From: Pseudomonas jessenii
GTDB taxonomy: Bacteria; Pseudomonadota; Gammaproteobacteria; Pseudomonadales; Pseudomonadaceae
Assembly (NCBI RefSeq): GCF_002236115.1
Contig: NZ_NIWT01000001.1
Span: 1 to 64,000, forward strand
DNA length: 64,000 nucleotides
Reading direction: 5' to 3'
The notes below the pieces were generated by a model. That model searched no databases. It had not been told where the DNA came from and was given only the letters and a program-made list of their open reading frames with translations. This document shows, one piece after another, positions 23,641 to 35,000 of the stretch (position 1 is its first letter; every line of letters starts with the position of its first letter). The translations under genes were made by a program, and so were the position numbers.

Positions 23641-26600
23641 ATGGACGAGGCCGCAAAAATTACGGTTGAGCCTGAAGTAGAGCCAGTCAAAGTTGTAAGC
23701 ATTCACAGTACCGTCGTTGCAAAGCTAAATCTCGCAGACTATCAAAACGCAGTTCCAGTCATTAGGGAGCTGAGAGTCGTCAATGAAACGTCCACCAAGT
23801 ACAACGACTTGGTATTGACCCTGACCGCCTATCCCGAGGTTTTCAAACCCAAGACCTGGCGCATTGATGCGCTGATGCCGGATGCATTTATGCCCATCCC
23901 CGGTCATGACCTTGTACTGGATGGGGTGTTGCTCGGGCGCCTCACTGAAGCGGAAAACGCCACTCTCACTTACACGTTAACCGCATCGGATGCTTCTGCT
24001 GAAGATGGTCGAGCCGAAATTGCTCGCTTGGATTTGGCACTGGAGTTGCTGCCTCGCAATCAATGGGGTGGCCTTTCTCATCTGCCGGATATGACTGCGG
24101 CGTTTGTTCAACCGAATGATCTTGCGGTGGAGCGGTTGCTCAAACAGGCGGCTGAGGTATTACGTCAAAGCGAAAAGAGCTCTGCCCTAGATGGATACAC
24201 CGGTGGAGCGAAAAGAGCCTGGGAGCTGACTTCAGCCATCTGGGCTGCAGTGGCACGTATGAAGCTGGATTACGCACTACCACCGGCGAGCTTTGAGCAA
24301 ACCGGCCAGAAGGTGCGTAGCCCAAGCCACGTTACGGAACATGGCCTGGCGACGTGTTTCGATCTTGCATTGTTCTTTTGCGCCGCAATTGAGCAGGCAG
24401 GTCTTAACCCTGTCCTGGTGTTCACCAAGGGACACGCTTTTGCGGGCTTTTGGCTTAAACCTGAAGAGTTTTCCACGACCGTCATCGACGACATCACGGC
24501 CGTGCGCAAACGCATAAAGCTCAAGGAGCTGATGCTGTTCGAGACGACGTTTGCGACCCAGCATCCAGTGCCGCCATTCACGTATGCCACAGATCGTGGC
24601 GAACAACTGATCGCAGAAGGGCAGGACGAAAATTTCCACCTGCTTTTGGATGTCCGTAGAGCACGTTTGCAACGTATCAAGCCCTTGGCCAGCGCCGACA
24701 CGCAGGTTTCAAAGTTACCGACGGATGATGATCTTGCCGATGGGTCGGAGCTATTAGTCGGTATTGCGCCGGCGCTTCCTGATGAGGCGGTTACGGTCGA
24801 GGTGGATGAGCGTCAGCTCGACCCAAAAGATCGCCTGGGACGGTGGCAACGCAAGCTACTGGACTTATCGCTTCGCAATAACTTGCTCAACTTCAAGGCC
24901 GGAAAAAAGTCGCTGAAGCTTGAGTCTCCCGATCCTGCAGCTCTGGAAGATATCCTGGCCAGCGGTAAGAAGCTGAAATTGCTGACACGTCCAGAACTGA
25001 TGGATGGGGCTGATCCACGTGACCAGGCACTGTACGAATTACGTGAGCGAGAAGATGTTCGTCGTCTCCACGCCCTGGACGCCTTGAAACGGAATGAGGT
25101 GTTTGTCGGCCTCTCCAGCACTGAAATGGAAGCACGGCTGATCGAACTCTATCGGGGGGCTCGAACTGCCTTGCAAGAAGGGGGCTCTAACACTCTTTAC
25201 CTTGCTCTGGGTTTTCTCAGCTGGGAGCGAGCGGACAAAGGCGGGCAGAAGTACCGGGCGCCGCTTGTCCTTGTCCCTGTGACGCTTGAGCGCAAAAGCG
25301 CGCGCTCCGGTTTTTCGATGGTGCTGCACGACGACGAACCTAGGTTCAACCCGACACTCATCGAGATGCTTCGCCAAGATTTCGAATTGAATCTCGGGTC
25401 GCTTGAGACCGAGCTCCCTCGGGACGATTCGGGCCTGGATATTGATGCTATCTGGAAAGCGGTGGGTCGCGCGGTTAAGGACATCGCAGGCTGGGAGGTC
25501 GTGGAAGACGTCGTCCTGTCCATGTTCTCCTTTGCAAAATACTTGATGTGGAAAGACCTTGCTGAGAATGCCGAAGCGCTTCGCGAAAGTCCGGTCGTTC
25601 GGCACCTGTTGGATACTCCGCGAGATGCCTTCCCATCCGACATTACGTTCCCCGAAGATCGACGTCTGGACATCGACTTCAACCCACGAGAAGTGTTCTG
25701 CCCTTTGCCATCGGATTCCTCGCAGCTATCCGCTGTGATGGCGGCTTCGAAAGGAAAAGACTTCGTCCTGATTGGCCCGCCCGGAACCGGGAAAAGCCAG
25801 ACCATTGCCAACCTTATTGCGCAATCGGTGGCTCAGGGCAGACGCGTGCTTTTCGTCTCTGAAAAAATCGCGGCGTTGGATGTCGTTTACCGACGTTTGC
25901 GCGAAGTTGGCTTGGGCGAGTTTTGCCTGGAAGTCCATTCGAGTAAGGCACGCAAAACTGACGTCTTGGCTCAACTGCAGTCGGCCTGGGATGCGAAGGG
26001 GGTCGTTGATTCCGCAACGTGGCATGCCGAAGCTGATCGTCTTCAGGCTCTACGCGAGGGCTTGAACACTTACGTTGAGCGGCTGCACCAGCGTTACACG
26101 AACGGGTACAGCATTTACCACGCGATAGGCGTTGTATGTGGCGGTGCATCCATTGCACCAATGGATATGTCATGGTCATCGCCACATGCTCATACCCGGG
26201 AAGAAATAACCGCACTGCGGGAGCTATCTGATCGTCTAGAGGTGAATGCCCAGGCCATCGGATATGGAGCACTTTCGACCCATCCTTTAGGTTTGGTTGG
26301 TCAGGGAGAGTGGTCGCCTTCCTGGCAGCAACAGCTGATTCAAGCTGCGCGAGAGGTACTTCCTGCCGCGCAAGCGGCTATTCGAGCCGCGGAAAAATTC
26401 AGCACTTCCACGAGTTTGCCTATACCCACTTTGGTGCCTTCTGTTTGCAATGGTCTTTTACTCCTTTCGTCAACGCTGCCGCTTGCGGCGGGTCATGATT
26501 GGCGATTCGTATTGCGGCCAGACGGCCGCATGATTGCGCAACGACTGTCTGAGGGTAGTGAGCTGATAGAGAAGCATCGCTTGCTCTGCCAGCAACTTTC

Positions 26601-29600
26601 AGCGGTGTGGCCAATCTCGACAGTCAACTCTGCTGAAAAAGGCCTCAACCTTTTGGGAAGACGCCGGGCTTTGCTTTCGCAACTCAGCCCAGCCTGGCCA
26701 GTACAGACGTTTGAGACATTGAGCCAAGCAATAGAAATGCTCGACTGTATTGCGGAACTCAAACAAGAGCTCTCCGTGACTTACACCGATATCGTCGAAA
26801 CACTTGATGTACGCGAATTACTCGGAGATTGGCAAAGCGCAGAGCAGTCGTTCTGGCCCAAGTCACTGTTGGGCACGCGCAAAGTCACAAAGACTCTCTC
26901 AACAGCCGTCTCCGGTGATGCAGAGCCCGATGTGGCGAAAGACCTGCTCGTCTGGATTCAGATCCGTGACCTGCGCGAGAAGCTCGACACAATGGAGTTG
27001 GGTGAACACTGCACGCAAATTTGGGACGGCTCACTATCGGTTGCGCAGCATCTTAAGGCTGTCATTCAATTGCGCCAGGCAACGCTGTGCGTGACGGTGG
27101 ACGAGCCTTGGACGGATATCGGGTTTGATGTAGTCGCTGAAGGCCATTGTGGCGAGCAGTTGAAATCAGACCTCGCTCATATCCGCTCTATTGTCCTGCT
27201 TGACCAGGAGCTTGCACCCTATCTTCACTTGAGCGACCTCACAGAGGGATTATGGGCAGGGCTTAACACCGACTCGGAACCGCTGTTCGCTGCCATCGCG
27301 TTTCAAACCTCGCGTCGTCAAGTGGTCGAGCAGGGTGAGCTCGAGGGTGATCATGACCCAGTGGCAGCGGGTCAATGCGGCAAAATCATGCAGGAGGATC
27401 TTGCGTTACTCAAGCAACGACTTCTCGTTGAGAAAGCGCTGTCGGAATTTGATGATCTGGGTGCCGTTAGCTCGGGGCTGTGGACGGGCCTTAAAACCAA
27501 AGTAGGCAAGGTCTCGGACGCGGTCGCGTTCCAAGGCAAACTAGCGTCAGCACTCGCTCAGCTCGGTACGACACCTGAACTTGTATCTGCGTATCGCAGT
27601 GCAATACAGGTGTTGCTGGGCGACGCCAATTCACTGCTTGAACCCGAGGGCATGGTTTGCCAATCAGGTGCTGAATTGGGTCGGTGCTTTGAATTACTCC
27701 GTCAGCGAGTGGATGTGTTGGCGACAGCAGGGCACTTCTCAGAATCAGGACAAGCGGACATCCAGCAATTTACGCTGGATGCGCTGCTGCAGCATTGCGA
27801 GTCCATGGTTCGATCTGAGCCCGGTATTCGTGCTTGGTGTGCATGGCGCAAGGTGCGTGAAGAGGCAGTCGGCGCGGGGCTCTCGAGCCTTGTTCAGGCT
27901 ATGGAGGGCAATCTTGTTAAAGCCGGCGAAGTCCGCCTTTCATTCGAAACCAACTATGCGCGGTGGTGGCTGAACGCAGTCGTCGATAACGAACCAGTCA
28001 TTCGCGGTTTTGTCAGCGTTGAGCATGAACAACGAATTCGGGATTTCAGAGCCCTGGATGATCGTTTCACTGCATTGACCCGGGACTGGCTGCGAGCGCG
28101 TCTCTGTGCAGATCTACCTAATCCGGAGACTGTCACTCGCTCTTCGGAGTGGGGCGTACTCAGGTACGAAATGGGTAAGAAGACTCGTCATTTGCCGCTT
28201 CGAGAGTTGATGTCCAAGATTCCAGATGCGTTGACGAAACTGACGCCGTGCATGCTGATGAGTCCGCTGTCCATTGCGCAATACCTCACACCTGGCGCGA
28301 GTGCATTTGACCTCGTCATTTTCGACGAGGCCTCGCAAATTCCGGTGTGGGATGCAGTTGGGGCGATGGCGCGTGGTCGACAAGTTGTGATGGTCGGTGA
28401 CCCTAAACAGTTACCTCCAACGTCATTCTTTGATCGCGCAGAGTCGACGGCTGATGATGAAGACGTTGAAGCTGATCTTGAAAGCATTCTGGATGAATGT
28501 ATCAGTGCAAACCTTCCGACTCGTCACCTCAACTGGCACTACCGCAGCCGCCATGAAAGCTTGATTGCTTTCTCGAACCAGCGTTACTACGAGTCCAAGC
28601 TCGTGACGTTCCCATCACCCGTGACGAATGACCGTGCCGTCAAACTGCATGAGATCGCGGGCGTCTATTCCAAAGGTGGTTCAAGAACCAATCTGATCGA
28701 AGCGCGTGCAGTCGTCGCTGATGTGGTTGCGCGTCTGCGCTCACCAGGTTTCCGGGAGAGCAAGCTGACCATTGGGGTGGTGACATTCAACGGTGAGCAG
28801 CAGAAGCTCATAGAGGACTTGTTGGACGAAGCCCGTCGTAACGAACCTTCGCTAGAGGCTTATTTTGCGGACACCGAGCTTGAGCCTCTGTTCGTGAAGA
28901 ACCTTGAGAGCGTTCAGGGGGATGAGCGAGACATCATCTACTTCTCGACCACCTATGGCCGTGATCCAGCAGGCGTCTTGGCGATGAATTTCGGCCCTAT
29001 TAACCGCCCTGGCGGCGAGCGTCGATTAAACGTCGCAATTACAAGGGCCCGGCACGAGCTATGCGTCTTCGCTAGCTTGCAACCTGAACAAATAGATCTC
29101 ACGCGAACCCAATCGATTGGTGTACGTGACCTCAAGCACTTTCTCGAGTTTGCACAGCGAGGGCCTCGAGCACTGGCCGAAGCGGTCACCGGAAGCGTCG
29201 GCGGCTTCGATAGTCCTTTCGAGGAAGCGGTGGCTATGGCACTTACCAGTCGCGGGTGGCAGGTGCACACTCAAGTTGGTGTGTCTGCATTCAGAATTGA
29301 TTTGGGCGTGGTCGACCCTGATGCGCCTGGTCGATACCTGGCCGGCGTGGAGTGTGACGGGGCAACCTACCATCGCAGCGCTACGGCGCGAGATAGAGAC
29401 AAGTTGCGAGAGCATGTATTGCGTGGGCTTGGATGGGAGATTCTGCGCATTTGGTCAACGGACTGGTGGATCAATGCTGTTGGCACCGCTGATCTTATCC
29501 ATGAACGCCTGACCGCTTTGCTCGTGTTGAATCGAGCTCAACGCGCCGGGCATGAAGCTCGGGAGGAGGCCGCCCGCTTGCTGGTCGAAAATGCAGTAGT

Positions 29601-30264
29601 GGAGGTCATTGAGGTGATCGAGGAGGTGACAGGTTCAGTCACTGAACCGCTGACAACCGATAGTGACAATGACGAAGCAAATGCCCCTCAGAACCAGCAA
29701 TACGCTGCAGTCGCCTTGGCACCTCAGCCGGTGAGCAGCTCACAATCGCATTACGTTCCGGCGGAGGTTGTTTTCTATAGAGAGTCCGATCCTGCTTCGA
29801 TTGTCCAAGGGGTGGATCCGGATGCGTTTTTTGAGACGAGCTACTCAGCCGTTTTGCGCGCACTTATCGAGTATGTGATTAACGAAGAAGGGCCTATTCT
29901 CGATGTGATTCTTGCTCGGCGAATTGCCAGGGTTCATGGCTGGGTTCGTACGGGTTCTAAGATTCGAGAAAGAGTGTCGGCGATGGCACAGAGCGCGCAT
30001 CGTATGACGATCGATGATGTTGGGGAGTTCTACTGGCCGAGCCATATTACTGATGTCTCTTCCGTTGTCTGTCGGCGTCCAGCAGATGAGGCGAGTATCC
30101 GATCGGTCGATGAGATCTGTGGCGATGAGCTGGCATCACTCGCTCGAGAGTTTCGTGCCAAAGGGAAAGCAGGGGAGGCATTACTGCATGCGATGGCTAG
30201 AGAGCTGGGACTTCAGAAACTGACGGCGTCCAGCCGACTGAGACTCGAAAAAGCTAGCCTATAG
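23641..30264 (+). CDS. Hhe-type defence protein: DUF4011, superfamily 1 helicase, Vsr/MTES-type nuclease, DUF3320
   Basis: This 2207-residue single-gene system has these parts in order: a transglutaminase-like segment (C239 in ATCFDLALFFC, H265 in TKGHAFAGFW); DUF4011 (RKLLDLSLRNNLLNF, about residue 405); helicase Walker A (IGPPGTGKSQT, 711-721); Walker B (IFDEASQ, D1562-E1563); a helicase motif III-like GDPKQLPPTS; motif VI (AITRARHELCVF, about 1800); a PD-(D/E)XK/Vsr-like nuclease (SPFEEAVAMAL, about 1858, then AFRIDLGVV and VECDGATYH); and a DUF3320-like region (about 2060-2140). This architecture is listed as Hhe in defence surveys. All ATPase and nuclease residues are present. It should unwind and cut invading DNA. 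The start follows AGGGGAAGC. Confidence 0.88.
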   Translation: MDEAAKITVEPEVEPVKVVSIHSTVVAKLNLADYQNAVPVIRELRVVNETSTKYNDLVLTLTAYPEVFKPKTWRIDALMPDAFMPIPGHDLVLDGVLLGRLTEAENATLTYTLTASDASAEDGRAEIARLDLALELLPRNQWGGLSHLPDMTAAFVQPNDLAVERLLKQAAEVLRQSEKSSALDGYTGGAKRAWELTSAIWAAVARMKLDYALPPASFEQTGQKVRSPSHVTEHGLATCFDLALFFCAAIEQAGLNPVLVFTKGHAFAGFWLKPEEFSTTVIDDITAVRKRIKLKELMLFETTFATQHPVPPFTYATDRGEQLIAEGQDENFHLLLDVRRARLQRIKPLASADTQVSKLPTDDDLADGSELLVGIAPALPDEAVTVEVDERQLDPKDRLGRWQRKLLDLSLRNNLLNFKAGKKSLKLESPDPAALEDILASGKKLKLLTRPELMDGADPRDQALYELREREDVRRLHALDALKRNEVFVGLSSTEMEARLIELYRGARTALQEGGSNTLYLALGFLSWERADKGGQKYRAPLVLVPVTLERKSARSGFSMVLHDDEPRFNPTLIEMLRQDFELNLGSLETELPRDDSGLDIDAIWKAVGRAVKDIAGWEVVEDVVLSMFSFAKYLMWKDLAENAEALRESPVVRHLLDTPRDAFPSDITFPEDRRLDIDFNPREVFCPLPSDSSQLSAVMAASKGKDFVLIGPPGTGKSQTIANLIAQSVAQGRRVLFVSEKIAALDVVYRRLREVGLGEFCLEVHSSKARKTDVLAQLQSAWDAKGVVDSATWHAEADRLQALREGLNTYVERLHQRYTNGYSIYHAIGVVCGGASIAPMDMSWSSPHAHTREEITALRELSDRLEVNAQAIGYGALSTHPLGLVGQGEWSPSWQQQLIQAAREVLPAAQAAIRAAEKFSTSTSLPIPTLVPSVCNGLLLLSSTLPLAAGHDWRFVLRPDGRMIAQRLSEGSELIEKHRLLCQQLSAVWPISTVNSAEKGLNLLGRRRALLSQLSPAWPVQTFETLSQAIEMLDCIAELKQELSVTYTDIVETLDVRELLGDWQSAEQSFWPKSLLGTRKVTKTLSTAVSGDAEPDVAKDLLVWIQIRDLREKLDTMELGEHCTQIWDGSLSVAQHLKAVIQLRQATLCVTVDEPWTDIGFDVVAEGHCGEQLKSDLAHIRSIVLLDQELAPYLHLSDLTEGLWAGLNTDSEPLFAAIAFQTSRRQVVEQGELEGDHDPVAAGQCGKIMQEDLALLKQRLLVEKALSEFDDLGAVSSGLWTGLKTKVGKVSDAVAFQGKLASALAQLGTTPELVSAYRSAIQVLLGDANSLLEPEGMVCQSGAELGRCFELLRQRVDVLATAGHFSESGQADIQQFTLDALLQHCESMVRSEPGIRAWCAWRKVREEAVGAGLSSLVQAMEGNLVKAGEVRLSFETNYARWWLNAVVDNEPVIRGFVSVEHEQRIRDFRALDDRFTALTRDWLRARLCADLPNPETVTRSSEWGVLRYEMGKKTRHLPLRELMSKIPDALTKLTPCMLMSPLSIAQYLTPGASAFDLVIFDEASQIPVWDAVGAMARGRQVVMVGDPKQLPPTSFFDRAESTADDEDVEADLESILDECISANLPTRHLNWHYRSRHESLIAFSNQRYYESKLVTFPSPVTNDRAVKLHEIAGVYSKGGSRTNLIEARAVVADVVARLRSPGFRESKLTIGVVTFNGEQQKLIEDLLDEARRNEPSLEAYFADTELEPLFVKNLESVQGDERDIIYFSTTYGRDPAGVLAMNFGPINRPGGERRLNVAITRARHELCVFASLQPEQIDLTRTQSIGVRDLKHFLEFAQRGPRALAEAVTGSVGGFDSPFEEAVAMALTSRGWQVHTQVGVSAFRIDLGVVDPDAPGRYLAGVECDGATYHRSATARDRDKLREHVLRGLGWEILRIWSTDWWINAVGTADLIHERLTALLVLNRAQRAGHEAREEAARLLVENAVVEVIEVIEEVTGSVTEPLTTDSDNDEANAPQNQQYAAVALAPQPVSSSQSHYVPAEVVFYRESDPASIVQGVDPDAFFETSYSAVLRALIEYVINEEGPILDVILARRIARVHGWVRTGSKIRERVSAMAQSAHRMTIDDVGEFYWPSHITDVSSVVCRRPADEASIRSVDEICGDELASLAREFRAKGKAGEALLHAMARELGLQKLTASSRLRLEKASL

Positions 30265-30290
30265 ATCAGGAAAAATAGACTCGTTTTAGG

Positions 30291-30322
30291 CCCAGGGTTA
30301 ATGCGGAGATGTTAACTCTGGG
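30291..30322. repeat. Inverted repeat after the helicase-nuclease gene
   Basis: CCCAGGGTTAA and TTAACTCTGGG are 11-bp arms with one mismatch around a 10-bp spacer, 26 bases after the stop codon. It has no T-run, so it could be a weak terminator or a protein-binding dyad. Confidence 0.4.
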
Positions 30323-30456
30323 TACTCTCAGTCAAGCGGGTTTTCATAAAAACAGGTGCTGTTAAGAGCCGCACTTATCTGATTTTTTCCAGAGATCATT
30401 CTCCCTTTGGTGTTCTGGGGATTATGGCAGGTCGAATTCCCGTACAGCTCTTAACC

Positions 30457-31806
30457 TCACTTCCATTCCAAGCCATCTACCGCAAACTCCATCGTGCGAT
30501 TGCCTTCCTGGTAGAACTGAGCCTCGATGTAGATCTTGTCGACCTTACGCAGCTCGCTGACGAAGCTGTTGTAACCCTTGATGAAGATGTAGGTGCTGTT
30601 GTTGTCACTCGGCTCGCCGGCAGAGAACCGCTTTGGCTTGCCGTTCCCGAAGCGCACCGACACACTGCATCCGTTGTATGAGTTGCAGATGAACTGGCCC
30701 TTTTGTATTTGCAGAATAACGTCCTGACCCCAACGCGGGTGCTTGCGCAGTTGGAGCATTGCCTGTTGCGCTCCGCCGTAAGGGAAGTCGAACGACAATC
30801 TGTTGGTCGACTTAATGAAGGCTGTCGTGACCGGCTTCTGGCTCATTGAATCCTGCGTGGTCTCATAATCCCAAGCCTCTCCAGCAAGCCTGCGCTGCTG
30901 AAACTCACTGGCCTTCTTGATCTCATGAGAAGCCGCCGCGAGTTTGTCCGTGTACTCCTTGTTGCCTGGGTAGAGCGCCAGCAGGGCCTTAAAGATCGTC
31001 TCCTGGCTGGCATAGTCATCCTTTCCCAGTTGCGCGAGCTTGGCCTTTAGAGAGGCGGTCTGCTCGTCTCTGGTGATCTCCTTAACCTTTGCATCGACTT
31101 TAGCGAACATAGCGTCCACGTCGGTATCACCCAGACCCTTGTACTTTTGCAGCAGATTCCTGGCTTCAACGATCTTCTTCGCATCCAGCAACTGCTGAAA
31201 CTGGGTAGTGATAGCTGGCTTGTTTGCAACCAAGTAGTCCGTATCCGCCTTTTTCTGCTCGATCTTCTTTTGAGCCGCCACCGATTCCGCCGCCTTACTT
31301 TCTGCGGTGATTTCATTCCTCACGTGATTGGAGAACAGGAGCATCCCTGCAACCCCAAGCACAACGGCGCCGATCACACGAAAAGAGGGCTGGAGATCAA
31401 ACTGAAACTTGACCATGAGCATGTTGCATAACGGTGGCAGCAACAAAACGGTCGCGATCAGTAGTGGAATGGCAGCCACCGGAGCCTGGAAGATGACCGT
31501 AAGCGTCCATAGGGCTAAAGTCAGACCGAAGACCCAGTAGAGCAATGTCCCAATGAACGACTTGGCCTTATCAGCCAATGGCATAGGTTTAGGGCCAGCC
31601 GGCTGCGCCGGAGCATCGACCTTCACCGGGCCTTCAACCCAGGAGATCGGCTTACCCTCAGGGGCATCCGTCTCGTCGATATCGAAAACCATTGGGGCCG
31701 GTACTATCAACGGCGATGCGCAATGTGGACATTTTCCTTGCTTGCCGGCCATCTCTTTCGAGACTTGTATCGGCTTGCTGCACTCATCGCATTTGAAATT
31801 GATCAT
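30457..31806 (-). CDS. Zinc-ribbon membrane protein with coiled-coil and C-terminal beta domain
   Basis: ATG at 31804-31806 with AAGGATG upstream is preferred to the ATG two codons earlier. An N-terminal zinc ribbon (CDECSKPIQ ... GKCPHC) is followed by a proline-rich linker. Two or three membrane helices come next (about residues 88-165, including FIGTLLYWVFGLTLALWTLT and VIGAVVLGVAGMLLFS), then a long charged coiled coil (about 170-300). The C-terminal domain of about 130 residues carries an SFDFPYGG motif and FAVDGLEWK at the end. The C-terminal domain is one I associate with membrane-anchored hypothetical proteins in accessory DNA. Convergent with the helicase gene and divergent from the NTPase gene. 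A sensor or anchor role is inference. Confidence 0.6.
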   Translation of the reverse strand: MINFKCDECSKPIQVSKEMAGKQGKCPHCASPLIVPAPMVFDIDETDAPEGKPISWVEGPVKVDAPAQPAGPKPMPLADKAKSFIGTLLYWVFGLTLALWTLTVIFQAPVAAIPLLIATVLLLPPLCNMLMVKFQFDLQPSFRVIGAVVLGVAGMLLFSNHVRNEITAESKAAESVAAQKKIEQKKADTDYLVANKPAITTQFQQLLDAKKIVEARNLLQKYKGLGDTDVDAMFAKVDAKVKEITRDEQTASLKAKLAQLGKDDYASQETIFKALLALYPGNKEYTDKLAAASHEIKKASEFQQRRLAGEAWDYETTQDSMSQKPVTTAFIKSTNRLSFDFPYGGAQQAMLQLRKHPRWGQDVILQIQKGQFICNSYNGCSVSVRFGNGKPKRFSAGEPSDNNSTYIFIKGYNSFVSELRKVDKIYIEAQFYQEGNRTMEFAVDGLEWK

Positions 31807-32048
31807 GGTCATCCTTGAGTGGTACTAAACCCAACACTTCAGGTTAGATGATGGCTATATGCCGGTCAATTGAAGCTGTTTTTCGATTCCTTTCCAAAGT
31901 GTTACCCCCTGGGACTTATGTACATGGCTCATTAGGCGCTTACACCAATGCTTTCTGTATCGATTTCCCTATAGATGAGTCATCGCATGCTTGGATGGCG
32001 GTGCGCTATCATCGGGCAATCTGTGACGAGCACGCTTAGGAGACAGGG

Positions 32049-35000
32049 ATGTTGAGTCGTATAACGGTTTTTTTTCGTTCCAAATATGAATCCGTCAGCG
32101 CTGGCATCCATCGTGTCATTGGGCAGTGCAAACGCTACTGGACAGCCCTCGTCAAAGCAGTGCAAGCCGCACGTGATTTTTTGGCAGTGCCTGGCAGTAC
32201 AAATGTCTTCGAACCTCTGACCCCCGTTCTGTTGGAACCTCGGTTGTCGCATCGCTATGAGAGTGAGTTACTGAGCGCTCTAAGAAATGACCAGGTTCGA
32301 AATATTGCCATCACAGGTGAGTATGGTGCCGGTAAGAGCAGCGTGATTCGAACCTTTGTCGAACGCCATCCTGAACTGGAATTCGCGTTCATCTCACTAG
32401 CGGCCTTCGGCAAGGATCTGGACAAAAACGCTGACAGTAAAATGCGGTTGGTAGACGCCGCTGGCAGTGCATCCATTCCAATTGCTTCTGATCCAAAAAA
32501 CTCGGAGAAGAAAGTCGACTCGGATCTTTTGACGCGAATTGAGGAAACTATCGTTCAGCAGCTGCTGTACGCGGTACCGTCAGAAAAACTCCCCAAGACG
32601 CGTTTGAAGCGAATCATCCAGGCGTCATTGCCTGTCATTTGGTTTCGAACCATTTTCTTCATCTTGCTGATCGTAGGCGCCCTGAGGCTGTACTTTCCAG
32701 CAGCTGAGAAACCACCGAAGTTCGTCCCGGATTGGTTGCTTGCGTGGCTTTCGATGATTCCGGATTGGCTGGCCGTGATCGTATTGGTGGGCGGTGGCTT
32801 ATACATGATGTTCAATGGATTGAAGTTGATCTCGTTGTTCAGCATTGATGGTTTCACAATCAAGGGTGGAAAGCTGGAAACGACTCATCATGGCTCCGTG
32901 CTTCACAAGAATGTCGACGAAATCATCTACTGTTTTGAGCGCAGTAAGATCGATGTTGTGGTGATCGAGGATCTGGATAGGTTTGGTATTCATGACGTGT
33001 TCACGCGCCTGCGCGAAATCAATTTCATTATCAAGCAGTCACCGCAGATCAAGCGCCGTATTTACTTTCTATACGCGCTACGCGATGAGCTGTTTGCCGT
33101 GGGTGAGAAGACAAAATTCTTCGATTTGATCATCCCGATCATCCCTGTGGTCAACTCTGAAAATTCCCGCGAGAAGCTGCTTGAGCTGCTTCGCGAGCGC
33201 CAATTCAATGGTGCCGAGCTATGCGCAGGGCTTGATTATCCATTGCTCGAAACCGTTTGTTATTTCATTGATGACATGCGATTGATCAAAAATATTGTCA
33301 ACGAATTCGACATGTTTTCCACCATTCTTGGTGCTGGCTCTGGCTTGAAGCTTGATCCGAACAAGCTGTTTTCGATCATCGCGATCCGCAACCTTCACCC
33401 TAGCGAATATGCCCACCTGGTAAAACGGCGGGGAGCTATTTACGAAACCATTCACGGTTTCGGTGAGTGGCGAATCCGGCAGTCCAAGCACTTAGAGAAT
33501 GCCTACCAGGCTTTGCATGAGGAGCGAGAACGACGGGTGCAGGAGCTCGCTAATAGTACGGCTGAGCTTCGGGCATATGTTTGGCTTGAGCTTCTGAAAA
33601 GATCTGGTGTTTCCGGCGCAACGCATATTCAGCTGCCAAGCGGCACTCAATTTACGTTGAACGACTTTGTTAGCGATAATGTTTTTGAAGCAATTTTTGC
33701 TCAAAACACTTCGTTGACAATGGGCGCCATCGACCGGTATGGACAGTTCAACCATCCGTCAGCGGCTGTTGGTTCAAAGGAGTTGCTTGCATCGACGTCG
33801 TACGAAAAAAGGTACGAACTGCTCCAGCGTACGCTTGTTGATATTGACCATGAGATGGCCGAGCGGCGAATAGAGTCGAGCCGGATCAATCACCAGACTT
33901 TTCGGTCTGCCGCTAGAAAAAGCTACGGCGAAGTCATCATTGAAAAACTGAATGGCTTGGATGTCGTTATTTACCTGATGCGACATGGTTACTTCGATAC
34001 AGATTACACGGATTACTTCGGTTACTTCTACGCAGGATCCCTCACATCTGAAGACAAAAACCTGATCCTGGGCCTCAGAGGTGGTGTCTCCCCAGACGTG
34101 GCGACTGTGATCAGTGCTCCAAAGATGGTCGCAGAAAAGCTCGATACAGATGACCTCAGCGATGGCAGGGGCACCATAGTTGCGCTGATCGATTACCTTG
34201 CTAGCTGCCCATACAACGAACCCAGCATGAAACATGAGCGCAACAAGCTCGAAACCATTCTCAGAAGTGGGCTTGAAATTCACCGGGACAGGATGGCCGA
34301 GGCGACAGAGATATTGATTTCGGGCCCGAATTCGACTCGATTTGTTCAGGCTGTTCATGCTATCGAGCCTGGATTGTTCCGTGCGCTGCTGGTGAAGGAT
34401 GATCGCTTTGAGTCTGTGGTATCAAAACAGACTCTGATATGCGCGATCATGGACGGCTTGGAGGTTGCCCAGATTAGGCAGCTTGATCTTCAACCGCACA
34501 CTCAAATACACGATGCTATTAAGGAACTTGAGGATGTTTCGCGCTTAATGCCGGGACTTGAGGTGGACGAGAAAGGGTGGTCTTGCCTCAGGGAGCGACC
34601 AATACGGTTTAGTAATTTAGGTGATGCCATTCACCTGGATGACCTCAAAAAGTTGATCAAGTGGCGTTGTGTTGAACTCAACCTGCACACGCTCTCATTG
34701 ATTTGCCGAAAGGCCCAAGCTCCATACGCGGAAAAAGTCGAAGCTACCTATCTGGACAAGTCCGATCACGGTGCCAACCTCGTAACTTACCGCCGGCTCA
34801 AGGCGCTGGAGATTGAGGGCCTTGATGAACAGTTGCTCCAGATGCCTGAAGATTTAGCAGATACTCTGCTGGCTCAAGTGGGTGTGTTGGAGGAATCAGC
34901 CGAATCTCTTTCCACATTGCTGTGGGCCATCCACCAGACGTCAGAGTCAGAGTCAGAGTCAGACACTTTGGATCAGCTATTTGACCGCGCGGTATGCAGC

